64,000 bases of DNA from NCBI RefSeq assembly GCF_000526215.1, contig NZ_JAFQ01000004.1:5456001-5520000 (forward strand), given 5' to 3'. This document shows, piece by piece, positions 16,332 through 25,247 of the stretch (position 1 is the first letter of the stretch; every line of letters starts with the position of its first letter). Source of the DNA: Nocardia sp. BMG51109. GTDB lineage: Bacteria > Actinomycetota > Actinomycetes > Mycobacteriales > Mycobacteriaceae. A program made the translations under genes and the position numbers. Under the pieces are notes generated by a model. That model saw only the letters and a list, made by a program, of their open reading frames with translations, made no database searches and was not told where the DNA came from.

Positions 16332-17852
16332 TTGCGGGATGTGGCGATCGCGGTGAACTCGACGAGTGTCGAGCCCGGTGACTTTGCCGATGGTGAGAAC
16401 GAGGCCGGTCCGGAGGCCGGGCACGAGGGTCGGGAGAACCGCGCGACCTACTCTGCCCTGGTGATCTGCGCGGTCGTGACGGGCTGCGCCGCCGTCGCCG
16501 CGATCCTCGCCGCCCCGGCGGATTTCCGCATCCCGCTGGCCTGCGGCGCCGCCCTCGTCGCGATCCTGCTGTGCGCCACGGTGACCATAGCGGTGCACTA
16601 TTACGCGCAGGCCGGCCGGTACCGGAGGGTGGCCGAGCGGGCCGACGAGCGGATCGCGGCGGCGGCCGCGGCGGCATCGGCCAGGGTCGCGGCCGCCGAG
16701 GGCGAGGCCACCGTGCGGGCGCGGGAGGTGCGCCACAGCGAGTCCCGCCGCGCCGCAGCGCTGGCCGCCTTCGCCGGCGCCGCCGGACGCATGCAGGCGA
16801 TGACCACCAGCATGCTGGCGGAACTGCGCGAGATGGAGCACCGGCACGCCGACCCCGAGGTCCTCGCCGATCTGCTGCAACTGGATCACCGCACCGCCCA
16901 GGCCGGGCGGCTGGCCGACAGCATCGCAGTGCTGAGCGGCGCGCGCAGCGGCCGGCGGTGGGCCAAACCCATTGCCATGGAATCGATTCTGCGTGGCGCC
17001 ATGGGGCGGGTCGCCGGCTATCAGCGGATCCGGTTACGGTCCGTCGCGGGCGTCGGCGTCGCCGGGCACGCCGCCGAGGGCGTCATGCACGCGCTGGCCG
17101 AGCTGCTCGACAACGCGTGCAACTTCTCGCCACCCACGACCGAGGTGCACGTCTACGCCGCCGAGGTGCCGGCCGGCGTGGTGGTCACCCTCGAGGACAG
17201 CGGCCTGGTGATGAGCGAGTCCGCGCTGCGCAAGGCGGAGCGCGCGGTCTCGGGGGCCGATGCCGAAGGCCGTGGGGGAGTGGACCTTTCGTCGCTGAGC
17301 GGAACCCGTCTCGGGCTGTCGGTGGTCGGGCATCTGGCGCGCAAGCACGGCCTCACGGTGTCCTACCGGCCGTCGGCCATCGGCGGTACCGCGGTGGTCG
17401 TGATCGTGCCGCGCGACCTGATCACCCGCATGGAGCGCACGGCGGTCACCGGCACCCCCACGGCGGTGCCGCGCAACGACTCCCGGCAGCAGCTGTCGGG
17501 CTCCCCGGCCGGCGACGGAGAACTCGCGGACGGCGCACCCCGCCGCGCCACTCCCGAGGTCGCCCTCGCCCAGAACAGTACCTTCGCCCAGAACAGTAAG
17601 GAGAACAGTAAGGAGAGCACGTCGTCCGAGGACGCCCCCGCGGCGGCCGGGCCCCGGCTGCCCAAGCGGCGCCGAGGCGACACGCTGGCGGCGGTCCACC
17701 CGGACGGCCTGTCGAATCCGAACGGTCCGGCAGCCAGGACCGAGCCCCCGCCGCCGGCGAAGTCGTCCGCACTGGGCGCGTTCCAGCGCGCCATGTCCGG
17801 GCGAGACACCGTGGCCGAGACCCCTTCCGGAACAGTGGAGAACGATCGATGA
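16332..17852 (+). CDS. Conservon sensor histidine kinase-like ATPase (CvnA type)
   Basis: This 506-residue protein has two transmembrane segments (about 40-60 and 67-90), an Ala-rich coiled coil (ERIAAAAAAASARVAAAEGE), a dimerisation-like helix with LLQLDHRTAQAGRLADS, and an HATPase_c domain with N-box (ELLDNACNFSPP), GTRLGLSVVGHLARKHG and a G-rich end. The C-terminal 120 residues are Pro/Ser/Ala-rich and contain a short duplicated AQNS/KENS stretch. It is the first gene of a classic conservon, overlapping the roadblock gene as ATGA. TTG 16332, behind GGGGG, is the best start. Confidence 0.8.
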   Translation: MRDVAIAVNSTSVEPGDFADGENEAGPEAGHEGRENRATYSALVICAVVTGCAAVAAILAAPADFRIPLACGAALVAILLCATVTIAVHYYAQAGRYRRVAERADERIAAAAAAASARVAAAEGEATVRAREVRHSESRRAAALAAFAGAAGRMQAMTTSMLAELREMEHRHADPEVLADLLQLDHRTAQAGRLADSIAVLSGARSGRRWAKPIAMESILRGAMGRVAGYQRIRLRSVAGVGVAGHAAEGVMHALAELLDNACNFSPPTTEVHVYAAEVPAGVVVTLEDSGLVMSESALRKAERAVSGADAEGRGGVDLSSLSGTRLGLSVVGHLARKHGLTVSYRPSAIGGTAVVVIVPRDLITRMERTAVTGTPTAVPRNDSRQQLSGSPAGDGELADGAPRRATPEVALAQNSTFAQNSKENSKESTSSEDAPAAAGPRLPKRRRGDTLAAVHPDGLSNPNGPAARTEPPPPAKSSALGAFQRAMSGRDTVAETPSGTVENDR

Positions 17853-18259
17853 CAACGTCCGCGCCGTCGCAGTTGGGTTGGTTGCTCGAGCAGTTGCTGG
17901 CCCGTACCCCGCAGACCCGGCACGCCCTGTTGCTGTCCAGCGACGGGCTGAAGATCTGCCATAGCCCGGAACTCTCGGCCGACAAGGCCGATCAGCTCGC
18001 CGCCATCTCGGCCGGGATCCAGAGCCTGTCGCACGGCGCGTCCGCCGAATTCGGTTCGGGCAAAAGCGGTGTGCGCCAATCCATGACAGAGTTCTACGGC
18101 GGCATCCTGTTCATCGTCGAGGCCGGGATGGGCGCGCACATCGCGGTCATCGCCGCCGAGGACGCCGACGCCGGACTGGTCGGGCACAATATGCGCGAGC
18201 TGGTGGAACAGCTCGGCGAATACCTGGCCGCGGCGCCCCGAGACAGAGGGACGCCGTGA
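17849..18259 (+). CDS. Roadblock/LC7-domain protein (CvnB type)
   Basis: The 136-residue protein is a roadblock/LC7 domain: an LGWLLEQLLARTPQTRHALLLSSDGLKI opening, a central helix (LAAISAGIQSLSHGA) and strands (FIVEAGMGAHIAVIAAEDADAG). These proteins are the second conserved member of conservons and are thought to act as regulators of the cognate small GTPase. The start overlaps the kinase stop and its stop overlaps the DUF742 start, so the four genes are translated together. Confidence 0.9.
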   Translation: MTTSAPSQLGWLLEQLLARTPQTRHALLLSSDGLKICHSPELSADKADQLAAISAGIQSLSHGASAEFGSGKSGVRQSMTEFYGGILFIVEAGMGAHIAVIAAEDADAGLVGHNMRELVEQLGEYLAAAPRDRGTP

Positions 18260-18633
18260 CCGGGGCGGTGCGCGACGAGGATCCGGACCGGCTGTACACG
18301 CTGACCGGGGGCCGCAGCACGCCGGACTCCGACGCGTTCGACCTGGTCACCCTCGTGATGAGCGAATGCGATCCGACGCCCGGCATGCAGTCGGAACTGG
18401 CCGCGGTGCTCGACATGTGCCGCGCTCCGACCGCCGTCGTCGAGATCGCGGCCGAACTGCGGCTGCCGGTCGGTATCACGACGATCCTGCTCGCCGATCT
18501 GCTGCACGCCGGCAAGATCACCGTGCGTCATCCACGGCCGATGGACGAGGACCCCGCCGTGCCCGGCAGCTGGGCCTCGGTCACCGACGCCGCCACCCTG
18601 GAGAAGGTGCTCGTTGGACTACGCAACCTCTGA
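18256..18633 (+). CDS. DUF742 protein (CvnC type)
   Basis: The 125-residue product fits DUF742: RLYTLTGGRSTP near the N-terminus, then a winged-helix-like core with ELAAVLDMCRAPTAVVEIAAELRLPVGITTILLADLLHAGKI and LEKVLVGLRNL at the end. It is the third conservon member. The GTG start overlaps the preceding stop, and the next gene begins inside its 3' end at TTG 18614. A DNA- or protein-binding role is probable but unproven for the family. Confidence 0.88.
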   Translation: MTGAVRDEDPDRLYTLTGGRSTPDSDAFDLVTLVMSECDPTPGMQSELAAVLDMCRAPTAVVEIAAELRLPVGITTILLADLLHAGKITVRHPRPMDEDPAVPGSWASVTDAATLEKVLVGLRNL

Positions 18634-19246
18634 TTCCGTTCCCGCCGCCGCACCGGCCCGGGCCGAGGCGCCGCTGCACGACACCGTGCGGCTGGGCCTG
18701 AAGGTCGTCATCGTCGGCGGATTCGGCGTCGGGAAGACGACGATGGTCCGGTCGGTCAGCGAGATCCGCCCGCTGGACACCGAGGCCACGATGACGAGTC
18801 TCGGTGTCGGCGTGGACGATCCGCGGGCGGCGCCGGGCAAGTCGAGCACCACCGTGGCCTTCGATTTCGGGCGCATCACGATCGACGACGAGAACGTGCT
18901 GTACCTGTTCGGCGCCCCGGGGCAGGAGCGGTTCTGGTTCCTGTGGGACCGCCTGTTCACCGGCGCGCTGGGCGCCATCGTGCTGGTCGACCCGCGCCGG
19001 ATCGCCGACTGCTGGTACGCCATCGACCGGCTCGAGCATCAGGGCACCCGATTCGTGGTGGCGTGCAACGACTTCGGCGGCGAGCCGTTCGAGGCCGGGG
19101 AGATCCGCGAGGCGCTGGATCTCGACCCGCACGTCCCGCTGCTCGGCTGCGACGCCCGCTCCCGCGAGTCGTGTAAGACGGTGCTGATCACGCTGGTCGA
19201 ATATCTCTACGCCGCAGCCGCCCTGATCCCGGAGACCGCGTCATGA
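18614..19246 (+). CDS. Conservon small GTPase-like ATP/GTP-binding protein (CvnD type)
   Basis: The 210-residue protein has a P-loop GGFGVGKTT (K41), a switch region with TTVAFDFGRI, FGAPGQERFWFLW in the position of the DxxGQE motif, and VACNDFGGEPF in place of NKxD. These are usual for conservon GTPases of the Ras-like family. It should couple the membrane kinase to downstream partners such as the adjacent P450s. The start is TTG 18614 within the DUF742 gene, and the stop overlaps the first P450 gene as ATGA. Confidence 0.88.
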   Translation: MDYATSDSVPAAAPARAEAPLHDTVRLGLKVVIVGGFGVGKTTMVRSVSEIRPLDTEATMTSLGVGVDDPRAAPGKSSTTVAFDFGRITIDDENVLYLFGAPGQERFWFLWDRLFTGALGAIVLVDPRRIADCWYAIDRLEHQGTRFVVACNDFGGEPFEAGEIREALDLDPHVPLLGCDARSRESCKTVLITLVEYLYAAAALIPETAS

Positions 19247-20550
19247 GCCTTCCCGGCACCGACCTGTCCGGCGGCGAGCCCGCCGCCACCGGCTGCCCGA
19301 TCCGCACCGAATCGTCGCTGGTTCCGTTGAGCGGCCCGCGTTTTCACACCGACCCCCACCATCTCTACACCGAGATGCGCCGCGACCACGGTCCGGTGGT
19401 CGCGGTCGAGCTCGTCGGGGGCATCCCGGCCTGGCTGGTGATCGGCTACCGCGAACTGCACCAGGTGACCAGCGATCCGGAGCTGTTCCCGCGCGATGTT
19501 GCGCTGTGGAACCAGTGGCCGAACATTCCCGACGACTGGCCGCTGATCCCGATGGTGGGCCGGCCGATGCCGTCGATCTACTTCACGGCCGGCGCCGAAC
19601 ACCGCCGCCACGTGTCGATGGTCGAACCGGCCCTGGAAGCGGTCGATCCGTTCGAACTGCGGCGCAGCTGCGAGGAGCGGGCCGACCGGTTGATCGATGC
19701 GTTCTGCGGCCGCGGCGAGGCCGATCTGATGGCCGAATTCGCCGAGCCGCTCCCGGTCCTGGCGCTGGCGCGGGTGCTCGGCATCCCCGACGACGAGGCC
19801 CCCGAACTGGCCTGGACGATGAAGACGCTGGCCGACGGCGGCGCCGACGCACAGTCGGCGTACCTGCGCTTCAACGAGCTGATGCGGCGGCTGGTCGCGG
19901 CCAAGCAGGCGGCGCGGCAGCAGGGGCTGCCCGCCGAGGATCTGACCTCGGAGATGCTGCGCCACCCGGAACCGTTCACCGACGAGGAGTACGCGCTCGA
20001 CCTGCAGGCGGTCATCGCCGCGGGTCACCTCCCCACCGCCGACTGGCTGGTGAACTCGCTGCGCCTGATGCTCACCGACGAGCGCTTCGCGGCGGCCTTC
20101 GGCGGCGGGCGGCGCAGCGTGGGGCAGGCCATGAACGAGGCGCTCTGGGAGGACACCCCGACCCAGATCCTGGCCGGGCGCTGGGCGACCCGCGACACCC
20201 GCCTGGCGGACAAGGTGATTCGCCGCGGCGACATGCTGCTGCTGGGCCTGGCGGCGGCCAACGGCGACCCGCACGTGCGCCAGCACCTGACCGACGCCGA
20301 GCCGGCGCACTCCGGTAACAGCGCGCACTTCGCGTTCAGCCACGGCGAATATCGCTGCCCGTTCCCGGCGCAGCAGATGGCGGAGATCATCGCCCGCACC
20401 GGAATCGAGGTGCTGCTGGATCGGCTCCCCGATATCGATCTGGCGGTGCCCGCCCGCAACCTGGTCCGGCGCCCCTCGCCCTTCCTGCGCGGAATGACCT
20501 CCCTCCCAGTCCATTTCACTCCCGTTCGCGCAGTCGGAGGTACGCCGTGA
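19243..20550 (+). CDS. Conservon cytochrome P450 lacking the ExxR motif (CYP157-like)
   Basis: The 435-residue protein has the P450 heme loop FSHGEYRCPFPA with the thiolate Cys at 372 and recognisable B', C and K regions. Its K-helix reads E299-A-L-W302, so the normally invariant Arg of ExxR is Trp. The usual I-helix AGxxT is also degenerate (VIAAGHLPTADW). CYP157 proteins of streptomycete conservons are known to lack ExxR in the same way. It is translationally coupled to the GTPase and to a normal P450 downstream, so it may be a regulatory or structural partner. Confidence 0.85.
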   Translation: MSLPGTDLSGGEPAATGCPIRTESSLVPLSGPRFHTDPHHLYTEMRRDHGPVVAVELVGGIPAWLVIGYRELHQVTSDPELFPRDVALWNQWPNIPDDWPLIPMVGRPMPSIYFTAGAEHRRHVSMVEPALEAVDPFELRRSCEERADRLIDAFCGRGEADLMAEFAEPLPVLALARVLGIPDDEAPELAWTMKTLADGGADAQSAYLRFNELMRRLVAAKQAARQQGLPAEDLTSEMLRHPEPFTDEEYALDLQAVIAAGHLPTADWLVNSLRLMLTDERFAAAFGGGRRSVGQAMNEALWEDTPTQILAGRWATRDTRLADKVIRRGDMLLLGLAAANGDPHVRQHLTDAEPAHSGNSAHFAFSHGEYRCPFPAQQMAEIIARTGIEVLLDRLPDIDLAVPARNLVRRPSPFLRGMTSLPVHFTPVRAVGGTP

Positions 20551-21773
20551 GCGCAGCAGCACAATGCCCCCTCGTCATCGACCCGATGATCGGCGATCTG
20601 GCCGGCGAGACGACGCGATTGCGAGCATCCGGCCCGATCACGCGGATCGAGCTGCTCGGTGTTCCGGCGTGGACCATCACCGAGCACTCGCTGGCCCGCC
20701 AACTGCTCGTCGATCCCCGGCTGGTGAAGGATATCGGCGCGTGGTCGCTGTGGCAGTCCGGCGTGGTGACCAGGCAGTGGCCGCTGATCGGCATGATCGA
20801 CGCCGGCCGCTCCATGTTCACCGTCGACGGCGCCGAGCACCGCCGATTACGGATCAAGACCACGCAGGCGCTGACGCCGCGGCGGCTGGCGGCGCTGCGG
20901 CCCATGATCGAACGATTCACCGGGGAGCTGCTCGACGATCTAGACGCCGCGGCGGCCGGGGGCGAGGGCGTGGACCTGAAGGCGGTGTTCGCCTATCCGC
21001 TGCCGATGCGGGTGGTGAGCGAGCTGATGGGCGTGCCGCGGTCGGATCATCCGATGCTGCTGGCGTCGTACAAGAAGTTCTTCTCCATGCTGACCCCGCA
21101 GGACGAGCGGCTGCGGGTGATCGCCGAGCTGGACGACTACTACCTCGACATGGTCCGGGACAAGACGGCCCACCCGGCCGACGATCTCACCACCGCGCTC
21201 ATCCAGGCCGACGAAGGCGGCGAGCCGCTGACCGAGGAAGAGGTGGTCGGCAATCTGAAGGCGCTGGTGGCCGCCGGGCACGAGACCACTGTCAGCCTGA
21301 TCCTCACCACCGTGCGCGCCCTGCTGACCCATCCCGATCAGTTCGAGCGGGTCCGCGGCGGTGAGATCGACTGGAAGCAGGCGATCGAGGAGACGCTGCG
21401 CTGGGACGGCCCGGTGATCCATCTGCTGATGCGGTTCGCCACCGAGGACATCGTCGTCGGCGACACGGTGATCGAGCAGGGGGAGGGCGTGGTGATGTCG
21501 TACCGCACGATCGGCCGCGACACCTCGGTGCACGGCGCCGACGCCGACGAATTCGACATCTCCCGCCCGACCGCGGGCCGCAACATCTCCTTCGGCTACG
21601 GCCCGCACGTGTGCCCGGGCGCCGCCCTGGCGCGGCTCGAGGCCGCCGTCGCCCTGCCCGCGCTGTTCGACCGTTTCCCGGATCTCCGCCTCGCGGCCCC
21701 GGCGGAGGAGATCGGCAACCTTCCCGTGCTGACCCAGAACGATCTGGCGGCTTTTCCGGTGCGGGTGCGTTGA
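20547..21773 (+). CDS. Conservon cytochrome P450 (canonical)
   Basis: This 408-residue class I bacterial P450 has AGHET in the I-helix (243-247), an intact ExxR (E282-T-L-R285), and the heme loop FGYGPHVCPG with Cys 356. Its position after the CYP157-like gene matches the CYP156/CYP154 slot in actinomycete conservons. The substrate is unknown. GTG 20547 overlaps the stop of the preceding gene. No ferredoxin gene is nearby, so electron partners must come from elsewhere. Confidence 0.9.
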   Translation: MSAAAQCPLVIDPMIGDLAGETTRLRASGPITRIELLGVPAWTITEHSLARQLLVDPRLVKDIGAWSLWQSGVVTRQWPLIGMIDAGRSMFTVDGAEHRRLRIKTTQALTPRRLAALRPMIERFTGELLDDLDAAAAGGEGVDLKAVFAYPLPMRVVSELMGVPRSDHPMLLASYKKFFSMLTPQDERLRVIAELDDYYLDMVRDKTAHPADDLTTALIQADEGGEPLTEEEVVGNLKALVAAGHETTVSLILTTVRALLTHPDQFERVRGGEIDWKQAIEETLRWDGPVIHLLMRFATEDIVVGDTVIEQGEGVVMSYRTIGRDTSVHGADADEFDISRPTAGRNISFGYGPHVCPGAALARLEAAVALPALFDRFPDLRLAAPAEEIGNLPVLTQNDLAAFPVRVR

Positions 21774-21818
21774 GCGGAGATTTGCGTCGACACGCCGGAC
21801 GGTCGGCGTGTCAGACTG

Positions 21819-23105
21819 TTGCCCGTGAGTGAGCCTGAGAGGGAGCCGTCGGCTTCGGACGAGTCCGGGAGCGGGTCTGTGGGTGTGTCGGCAGCGTCGA
21901 GCGGATCGTCTGCCTCCGATGAGCCGGCGCGCGGGACTTCCGCATCGAGCGGGTCCGGGAGCGAGTCCTCCGCACCGGCCGGGTCCGCGGATTCGCCTGC
22001 GGGCGTGAGTAATTCGACCGCCACAAGCCCCGACCGCGGCAGGGTGATCGGCGACGGTCTGCTCTGGCTCGCCAAGTGGGGCGTGTGCATCGTGGCGATC
22101 GCGGCGGGCGCCTGGGTGCTCGCCTACCTGGTCGCGAAGCTGTGGGTGGTGCTGCTGCCGGTCCTGCTGGCGCTGGTCGTCGCCACCGTGCTGTGGCCGC
22201 CGACCCGATGGCTGACCAACCACCACTTTCCGCCCGCCGCGGCGGCCGCGACCACGGTCGTCGGCTTTCTCGCCCTGTTCTCCGGCATCATCGCGCTGAT
22301 CGTGCCCTCGGTGGTGGACCAGGCACCGGAGCTGGCCGACCGCTCGAGTGCGGGCGTCCGCCAGGTGCAGGACTGGCTGCAGGGCCCGCCGCTGAACATC
22401 CGCCAGGAGCAACTGGATTCGGCGGTGAACGCGATCGTGAACCGGTTGCAGTCCAGCTCCGAACGCATCGCCTCCGGCGTGTTCACCGGGGTCACCACGG
22501 CGACCTCGGCGATCATCACCGTGTTCCTGGTGCTCGTGCTGACGTTCTTCTTCGTCAAGGACGGCCCGCGATTCCTGCCGTGGCTGCACGCCCTGCTGGG
22601 CAGCCGCGGCGGCCGGCACGTCGAGGAGGTGCTGAACCGGGTCTGGGCCGTGCTGGGCGGATTCATCCGCACCCAGGCGCTGGTGAGCCTGATCGACGCC
22701 GTCTTCATCGGAGCCGGTCTGATGATCCTGCACGTGCCGCTGGCGGGGGTGCTGGCCGTGATCACCTTCATCGGTGGTTTCGTCCCGATGGTCGGCGCCT
22801 TCGTCGCGGGGGCGCTGGCGGTGCTGGTCGCGTTGGTGGCCAATGGATTCACCACGGCCCTGATCGTGCTCGGCATCATCGTCGCGGTGCAGCAGCTGGA
22901 AGGCAATGTGCTGCAACCGGTGTTGCAGAGCCGCAGCATGAAGCTGCACGCCGTCGTCGTCCTGCTCGCCGTCACGGCCGGTGGTTCGCTGTTCGGGATC
23001 GTGGGCGCGTTCCTCGCGGTGCCGGTGGCGGCCGTGATCGCCGTGGTGGTGCGCTATCTCGGCGAGCAGATCGATGCGGTGACAGCGCCGCCGGGCGGCT
23101 CATAG
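21819..23105 (+). CDS. AI-2E (PerM/YdiK)-family transporter
   Basis: The 428-residue protein begins with about 75 disordered Ser/Gly/Glu/Pro residues and continues with eight or so hydrophobic segments arranged as in the AI-2E transporter family. These include WLAKWGVCIVAIAAGAWVLAYL, the long central loop (QVQDWLQGPPLNI), FLVLVLTFFFVKDGPRF, and the conserved GGFVPMVGAFVAGALAVLVAL. The substrate is unknown; some members are Na+/H+ or autoinducer exporters. The start is TTG 21819 or GTG 21825. Its last codons and stop lie in a 24-base tandem duplication. Confidence 0.85.
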   Translation: MPVSEPEREPSASDESGSGSVGVSAASSGSSASDEPARGTSASSGSGSESSAPAGSADSPAGVSNSTATSPDRGRVIGDGLLWLAKWGVCIVAIAAGAWVLAYLVAKLWVVLLPVLLALVVATVLWPPTRWLTNHHFPPAAAAATTVVGFLALFSGIIALIVPSVVDQAPELADRSSAGVRQVQDWLQGPPLNIRQEQLDSAVNAIVNRLQSSSERIASGVFTGVTTATSAIITVFLVLVLTFFFVKDGPRFLPWLHALLGSRGGRHVEEVLNRVWAVLGGFIRTQALVSLIDAVFIGAGLMILHVPLAGVLAVITFIGGFVPMVGAFVAGALAVLVALVANGFTTALIVLGIIVAVQQLEGNVLQPVLQSRSMKLHAVVVLLAVTAGGSLFGIVGAFLAVPVAAVIAVVVRYLGEQIDAVTAPPGGS

Positions 23106-23146
23106 TCACAGCCGCCGGGCGGCTCATAGTCACAGCCGCCGGGCAG
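23087..23146. repeat. 24-base tandem repeat carrying the transporter stop codon
   Basis: Two exact 24-base units (23087-23110 and 23111-23134) and a 12-base partial third unit follow each other. Each full unit begins GCCGCCGGGCGGCT and ends CATAGTCACA, so the gene's TAG is repeated downstream in frame. The GCCGC/GCGGC arms can fold into a short stem, which may act in termination between convergent genes. Confidence 0.85.
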
Positions 23147-23155
23147 TTTCGGTCG

Positions 23156-23911
23156 TCAGCGCTGTGCCGGGAGGCCGCGCAGGAAGATCTCGAATGCGTC
23201 GGGGCTCACGGCGACGGCGCCTACGAACGGCTGATCCAGTATCAGGATCAGCGAGAGCGACAACACGATCAGCGAGGTCAGCGAGCCCACCAGCAGCAGG
23301 TGCATCCAGAACCGCGGCAGGTCGAAGACGAACGTGAAGCCGACGGTCACCAGCGCGCCGACCGCCAGCACGATCCACATCACCGTCGGCACGTTGTGCC
23401 CGGTCTGGCTGAGCCGTTCGCGCCGTGCCGCCTCGAGTTCGTTGACGGTCGCCAGCGAGTGCTCGAAGACCGAACGCACCCTCGGGTTGTCGCTCGGCAG
23501 CGCGTTGATCTCGTCGCGCATGCGATAGACCAGCTCGGTGGCCTCCGTGCTGTAGCCGCCCCTGCCCAGCTCCTGCCATTCCGTGTCGATGACGACCCGC
23601 GCGTACCGCTGGGTCGTCGCCTCCAGGGCGCGGCCCAGCTCCGGCGGAAGGGCGCGCGCGTCCCAGTACAGCGCGCCCAGCTCGTTGGCCTCGGTGAAGA
23701 TATTGGCCTTCGCCTCCTCCAGCGAGGTCCACTCGTTGACCACGATGAACGCCAGCAACACGGCATACAGCGCGCCGATCGTCTGGAACAACGTCCCGGC
23801 AACATTGTTGTGCTCGGCCGGCGCCCCGTACCGCAGCCATCGGCGCATCACGATGGCCCCTGCGGCCATCGTGATCGCCGGAACGAACAGCGCAACCCAC
23901 GCCCACCACAT
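23156..23911 (-). CDS. DUF4239 membrane protein
   Basis: The 251-residue product has an N-terminal membrane helix (WAWVALFVPAITMAAGAIVM), a second near FQTIGALYAVLLAFIVVNEW, a cytoplasmic helical domain (EEAKANIFTEANELGALYWDARALPPELG) and two C-terminal helices. This is the layout of DUF4239, a bestrophin-like family of unknown function. A GGAGG site four bases before ATG 23911 fixes the start. It is convergent with the AI-2E transporter and shares the repeat region as a boundary. Confidence 0.75.
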   Translation of the reverse strand: MWWAWVALFVPAITMAAGAIVMRRWLRYGAPAEHNNVAGTLFQTIGALYAVLLAFIVVNEWTSLEEAKANIFTEANELGALYWDARALPPELGRALEATTQRYARVVIDTEWQELGRGGYSTEATELVYRMRDEINALPSDNPRVRSVFEHSLATVNELEAARRERLSQTGHNVPTVMWIVLAVGALVTVGFTFVFDLPRFWMHLLLVGSLTSLIVLSLSLILILDQPFVGAVAVSPDAFEIFLRGLPAQR

Positions 23912-24134
23912 GGATCCTCCCCTGCCTCGAAGGAATTCGCCTATCCGTTGCCCTCGTGGTGAGATGTCCCGTAACCCACGGTACGCAACCAGCCGGTAAC
24001 TGGCCCGCACTTTCGATGAGAAACCGTTGCGCCGCAGGCGGTGCGGGCCGGATGCGCGCGGTATCCGTGCTGGTGAAGACCGAAAGAAGTTCGGTATCAA
24101 CAATTGCCGCGCGGTATGCGGATCGGTTGCGGGA

Positions 24135-25247
24135 CTACGGGTAGCTGGCGATCACCGCGGCGGCCACCGCCAGGCACGCACCGGGGCCCTGGGCGCGGGC
24201 CGTGATCCGGCCGTCGCCGACGGTGAGGGCGGCCTCGAAATCGTTGTCGACGGAATCGAATCCGCACGCGCTCGCGATCGTGCGGTCCTCGTCGATGACG
24301 ACCTGGAGTTCGGGCAGCGCCGACAGCGGGAACGCGCAGCGCAGTGAGCGGCTGAGATCGGTGAGCGCCAGCCGCGCCAGGGGAACGAACTCACCGGTGC
24401 GATCGTCGGTGACCAGCACGGCCGTGACCGCGCCCGGGCGCGGACCGGGCCCGAGCGCGTCCTGGATCGCCGCTACCCGGTGCATGCCGAGCACTGCCAC
24501 CATCCGGTGGCCGTCGAGGCCGCAGCGGGTGGCCCGGACGATATCGAAACCGGCCGGGGCCGGCCAGGTTTCGCAGACCCGGTGCAGTGCGGGCCGGATC
24601 GGCGGCTCGGGCGCCGGAGTGTCGGCGCCCGGATCGAGGTGCGCGATCTGTTCGCAGAAACCCTCCAGCCGAGCGGGGTCCACGAAACCCGGTGCGGCGA
24701 GGGACAGTTGCGTGGCGCCGTAGAGAACGGTCAATACGGACTCCGCGATACGGACGAACGGCTCGGGCGAGCGCGTCGGCGTGGGACTCAGTGCCTGCAG
24801 GGCCGTTCCGAGCAGGATCGCATCGAGCTCGATCAGCTGGGCGAACGGCCGGCGGATCCGCTGGTCGCTCTGAATCTCCGGAATCAGATCGATGCTGAGC
24901 ATCGGGGAGCGGAGCTGTTCGGTTGCGTCGCAACGATAGTCGCTGGTTCGTGGCAGCCGCTCGGCCCAGGTCGCGGCGAACAACCGGAGGGCGGCCTCGG
25001 GGGTCTCGCCGGGCGCGCGGGGGGAGGGGCACGGGGCGCACTCGGCGACCTGCGCCAAGGTCGACAGATAGAGTGCACGTTTCCCGGGAAAATTGGAATA
25101 GACCGCGCCCCTGGTCGCCCCCGCCCGCTCGGCGATCCCGTCGACCGTCGCACCGCGGAACCCGAACTCGGTAAACTCGGCCAGGGCCGCCTCGAGCACC
25201 CGCTGTCGAGTGAATTTCCGCTGTTCCGCCCTGGTGCGCCGTCCCAT
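24135..25247 (-). CDS. TetR-family regulator with extended C-terminal domain
   Basis: The N-terminal 60 residues are a clear TetR HTH (FTRQRVLEAALAEFTEFGFRGATVDGIAERAGATRGAVYSNFPGKRALYL, split over residues 11-60). The protein is 370 residues, about 170 more than a usual TetR, and the extra C-terminal part (VTAVLVTDDRTGEFVPLARLAL...) looks like an added ligand-binding or GAF/roadblock-like module. GAGGGA precedes ATG 25247. Upstream to the right lies the tyrosine-derived cluster, which it may control, but no matching operator was recognised. Confidence 0.7.
   Translation of the reverse strand: MGRRTRAEQRKFTRQRVLEAALAEFTEFGFRGATVDGIAERAGATRGAVYSNFPGKRALYLSTLAQVAECAPCPSPRAPGETPEAALRLFAATWAERLPRTSDYRCDATEQLRSPMLSIDLIPEIQSDQRIRRPFAQLIELDAILLGTALQALSPTPTRSPEPFVRIAESVLTVLYGATQLSLAAPGFVDPARLEGFCEQIAHLDPGADTPAPEPPIRPALHRVCETWPAPAGFDIVRATRCGLDGHRMVAVLGMHRVAAIQDALGPGPRPGAVTAVLVTDDRTGEFVPLARLALTDLSRSLRCAFPLSALPELQVVIDEDRTIASACGFDSVDNDFEAALTVGDGRITARAQGPGACLAVAAAVIASYP

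Noticed and set aside
23087..23146. CRISPR-like repeat
   Set aside because: The units are directly adjacent with no spacers, and no cas genes are present.
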